DNA of 32,553 nucleotides. Source: Bacteroidota bacterium. GTDB lineage: Bacteria > Bacteroidota > Bacteroidia > Chitinophagales > Chitinophagaceae. Below are positions 30,839-32,553 of this stretch, one piece after another (the first letter of the stretch is position 1; each line of letters begins with the position of its first letter). Below the pieces are notes generated by a model. It did not search any database, was not told the DNA's origin, and saw only the letters and a program-made list of their open reading frames with translations. Position numbers and translations under genes: made by a program. Where the stretch lies: the NCBI GenBank assembly GCA_023422565.1, contig JAFAGR010000090.1:1-32553 (forward strand), written 5' to 3'.

Positions 30839-32553
30839 TCATAATTTTCGTACGCGACCACCGGTTGCATTATATAAAAATGGAGTTTTATTACCTACTC
30901 TTTGAGTTTTTCCCGGACTAAAATTTCGTAAAACAATTTGAATGTCTCTTTGTGTGGCACATCTTTTTGTAACAATTATTGCGTTATTATTTTCTTTATC
31001 GAAGTAATATGGATTCACATCTCCGATTTTACCATTTGCTACCGTTGCATTTTGCATATCTTTTAAGAACATATTTTTTCCTGGTGTCATTATTCCAGGG
31101 TACCTTTTCCCATCTGCCCCATGATTTCCAACCAGATCATGTTGCCCGCCTTGTGTAACAGGATTAATAGCCTGATTTACATCTTTCCAATCTAATCCAT
31201 GACCATATTCGTGCGCTGCGGTTGTTTTATCTTTTTTAAACTGGTTCCAACTTAAAAATCCAGAGTTTCCATTCCATTTATCATCGCCTCCATATTCTAA
31301 CCTCACAAAATTATCTTGATCTGCAAGTCTCCCTCCTTCTCTTAATGCGTTAATGGTTCCCTCGCTTGCATATTCACCTGTTACATTAAATACAATACTA
31401 TAAGTTTGTTCGTTTCCATCAGCATCCGTAAATGTAAAAGTACCTCCAGCATCATTCCATTGCTGTTGTATGGCTGCGGCAATTTCGGAAGCCCGTGCCC
31501 GATTTGCGGCTCCTCCATATACCCAAAGACGAGATGTAATAGTTATTCTCTTTTTTTCATGGTCTATTACCGGGACACCAGTTGCACCATCAGGGTCTAT
31601 AATGTTCATTGGATTATTAAAGGCATAATTATAAGGTGACCAAGACGGAAAACTTCCTACAGCAGGGTCAATTTGCCAGAATTTTCCAATTTGAGGGTCC
31701 TGCATTCTTAGAGCATAATCATAGGTTTCTAAACCGTCCCCAGCACTAAACTCTTGTCGTTGTTCCTCTTTTCCATTGTATTTGTATTTGTTGGTGAGAG
31801 AGCTTGCGGCCTTAGAGGATATTCCTGCCATTGTCAAGCCGAACGGATAATAATGCGTTTCTTCCAATAAAGGCCCATGTATATGTTCAATCATTAAATC
31901 ATCAAAATAAACATTGCCCTTGCTTTCGTTGCTCACATACACATAAAGGTATCCATTACTGGTAATGTCAACCTCATTACCGTTGTTAATTTGAAGCAAT
32001 TGCTTTTCCATTACCACTGTAATTTCAGGAATAGCTACCGCATCGCCATCAACATATTTTAACTGCGCTTCGCTTAGGAGTATATAGTTTAAATATGCCT
32101 TAGGGACATTAGATCCGGGATCGGATTGATTTTGTAATAGATTTTGCAGAGGCGAGGTTAGCACTCCGCTGTTTTCTATTTCAGCAGGAGAACTTTTACC
32201 AGCTCCGCCAATAGAACCCGATAAAGCGGTAATCAAACTCGAAATTATCGAGGATAGGCCGGGATCGGTCGTGTGATCAGTTGCCCCCGGCTGGTACCAT
32301 CCAAAAACCTTCGCAGTAAACTTATCGCCCGCCATTACTTTCAACAGCTTTCCCGGCCCTACACGTTTGTCAGATGTACCTTCCCCGAACAACTTGCTCA
32401 CTTTTTCATTTGCAGAAAGCTGATCAAAACCGCCGGGCTTATTTTCTCTCGTTTCTTCAACTTTCTGAAATAACTGAGTTTCAAAGTTGCCGGCTGCTGG
32501 TTCCATGGTTGCGAGGTAAGACTCTGATTTCTCTTCCTCTGTCAACACCATCC
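30839..32553 (-). CDS. RHS protein with zinc-metallopeptidase toxin domain (partial, runs off right edge)
   Basis: At least 570 residues are visible; the N-terminal part lies beyond the window. Counting from the first visible Met: RHS core YYPFGLTMAGISSKA at 234-248, YKYNGKEEQ at 256-264, DPQIGKFWQIDP at 285-296 and NPMNIIDPDG at 313-322. The C-terminal 250 residues are a distinct effector: AAHEYGHGLDW with HExxH at 447-451, and PGIM at 485-488 as a likely Met-turn, so a metzincin-like zinc protease. H471 or H477 or D454 could be the third zinc ligand. RHS shells export such toxins in interbacterial competition. An exported small protein follows 4 bp downstream. Confidence 0.9.
   Translation of the reverse strand, partial: MVLTEEEKSESYLATMEPAAGNFETQLFQKVEETRENKPGGFDQLSANEKVSKLFGEGTSDKRVGPGKLLKVMAGDKFTAKVFGWYQPGATDHTTDPGLSSIISSLITALSGSIGGAGKSSPAEIENSGVLTSPLQNLLQNQSDPGSNVPKAYLNYILLSEAQLKYVDGDAVAIPEITVVMEKQLLQINNGNEVDITSNGYLYVYVSNESKGNVYFDDLMIEHIHGPLLEETHYYPFGLTMAGISSKAASSLTNKYKYNGKEEQRQEFSAGDGLETYDYALRMQDPQIGKFWQIDPAVGSFPSWSPYNYAFNNPMNIIDPDGATGVPVIDHEKKRITITSRLWVYGGAANRARASEIAAAIQQQWNDAGGTFTFTDADGNEQTYSIVFNVTGEYASEGTINALREGGRLADQDNFVRLEYGGDDKWNGNSGFLSWNQFKKDKTTAAHEYGHGLDWKDVNQAINPVTQGGQHDLVGNHGADGKRYPGIMTPGKNMFLKDMQNATVANGKIGDVNPYYFDKENNNAIIVTKRCATQRDIQIVLRNFSPGKTQRVGNKTPFLYNATGGRVRKL
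31814..32553 (-). repeat. RHS core duplication, copy B
   Basis: Partner of 29257-29996 (offset 2,557). Identity is high but not perfect; long stretches such as the FGLTMAG-coding part are nearly identical while the 3' parts beyond the core are unrelated. Confidence 0.85.

Overview
The window looks like a chromosomal segment of a Bacteroidota bacterium, most likely from the Chitinophagaceae/Sphingobacteriia side. Evidence: a TamB-like protein of Bacteroidota type, a short adenylate kinase without LID domain, a TonB-dependent receptor with an N-terminal heavy-metal domain, an HYC_CC_PP-type protein, RHS genes with the FGLTMAGISSKA-style core, near absence of Shine-Dalgarno sequences, and TAnnTTTG-type -7 promoter elements close to start codons. 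Species cannot be named from sequence alone.

Layout. 1-4.3 kb (minus strand): start of a TamB/AsmA-like gene, then a probable operon SDR oxidoreductase > Ku > LigD-like protein. The LigD-like protein has phosphoesterase and polymerase domains but no ligase domain. 4.5-8.2 kb: a small split-barrel-like protein, a clear terminator, then a minus-strand pair, PaaZ plus a crotonase, for aromatic acyl-CoA breakdown. 8.3-9.4 kb: a Kazal-domain mini-protein followed by a repeat-dense, gene-free stretch (heptamer array, perfect stem-loop, four tandem 142-bp units each holding a long hairpin). 9.4-16.6 kb: housekeeping genes (DinB-like, adk, aminotransferase, two convergent overlapping glycosyltransferases, inositol-monophosphatase-like, thiL) and an overlooked 41-residue lipoprotein. 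16.6-22.6 kb: exported proteins of unknown role, an S41 peptidase lipoprotein, a nitrilase-family amidase, a delta-60-repeat protein and a yeast-type cytosine deaminase, with short-period repeat arrays just downstream of stop codons. 22.9-25.8 kb: an HYC_CC_PP protein and an HMA-TonB receptor, a likely copper/heavy-metal module. 25.9-27.1 kb: a Fic AMP-transferase preceded by five copies of an operator-like motif.

After tRNA-Asn (27.3 kb) the character changes: the DNA is more AT-rich and all genes are minus-strand parts of an RHS polymorphic-toxin locus. Reading in the direction of transcription (right to left): the C-terminal part of an RHS protein with a zinc-metallopeptidase toxin domain (it runs off the right edge), an exported protein that is a candidate immunity factor, then a second, orphan RHS C-terminal cassette that repeats the same core but ends in a different, RNase-like toxin domain, then two small related proteins that are candidate tandem immunity factors. 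This is the most distinctive biological system in the window.

Genes appear to work together in: NHEJ repair (Ku/LigD), phenylacetate-type degradation (PaaZ/crotonase), metal handling (HYC_CC_PP/TonB receptor), Fic autoregulation, and RHS toxin/immunity. Gene-free stretches not listed separately (930-1070, 4308-4493, 9217-9377, 10430-10623, 17135-17289, 22604-22860) show nothing I can name.
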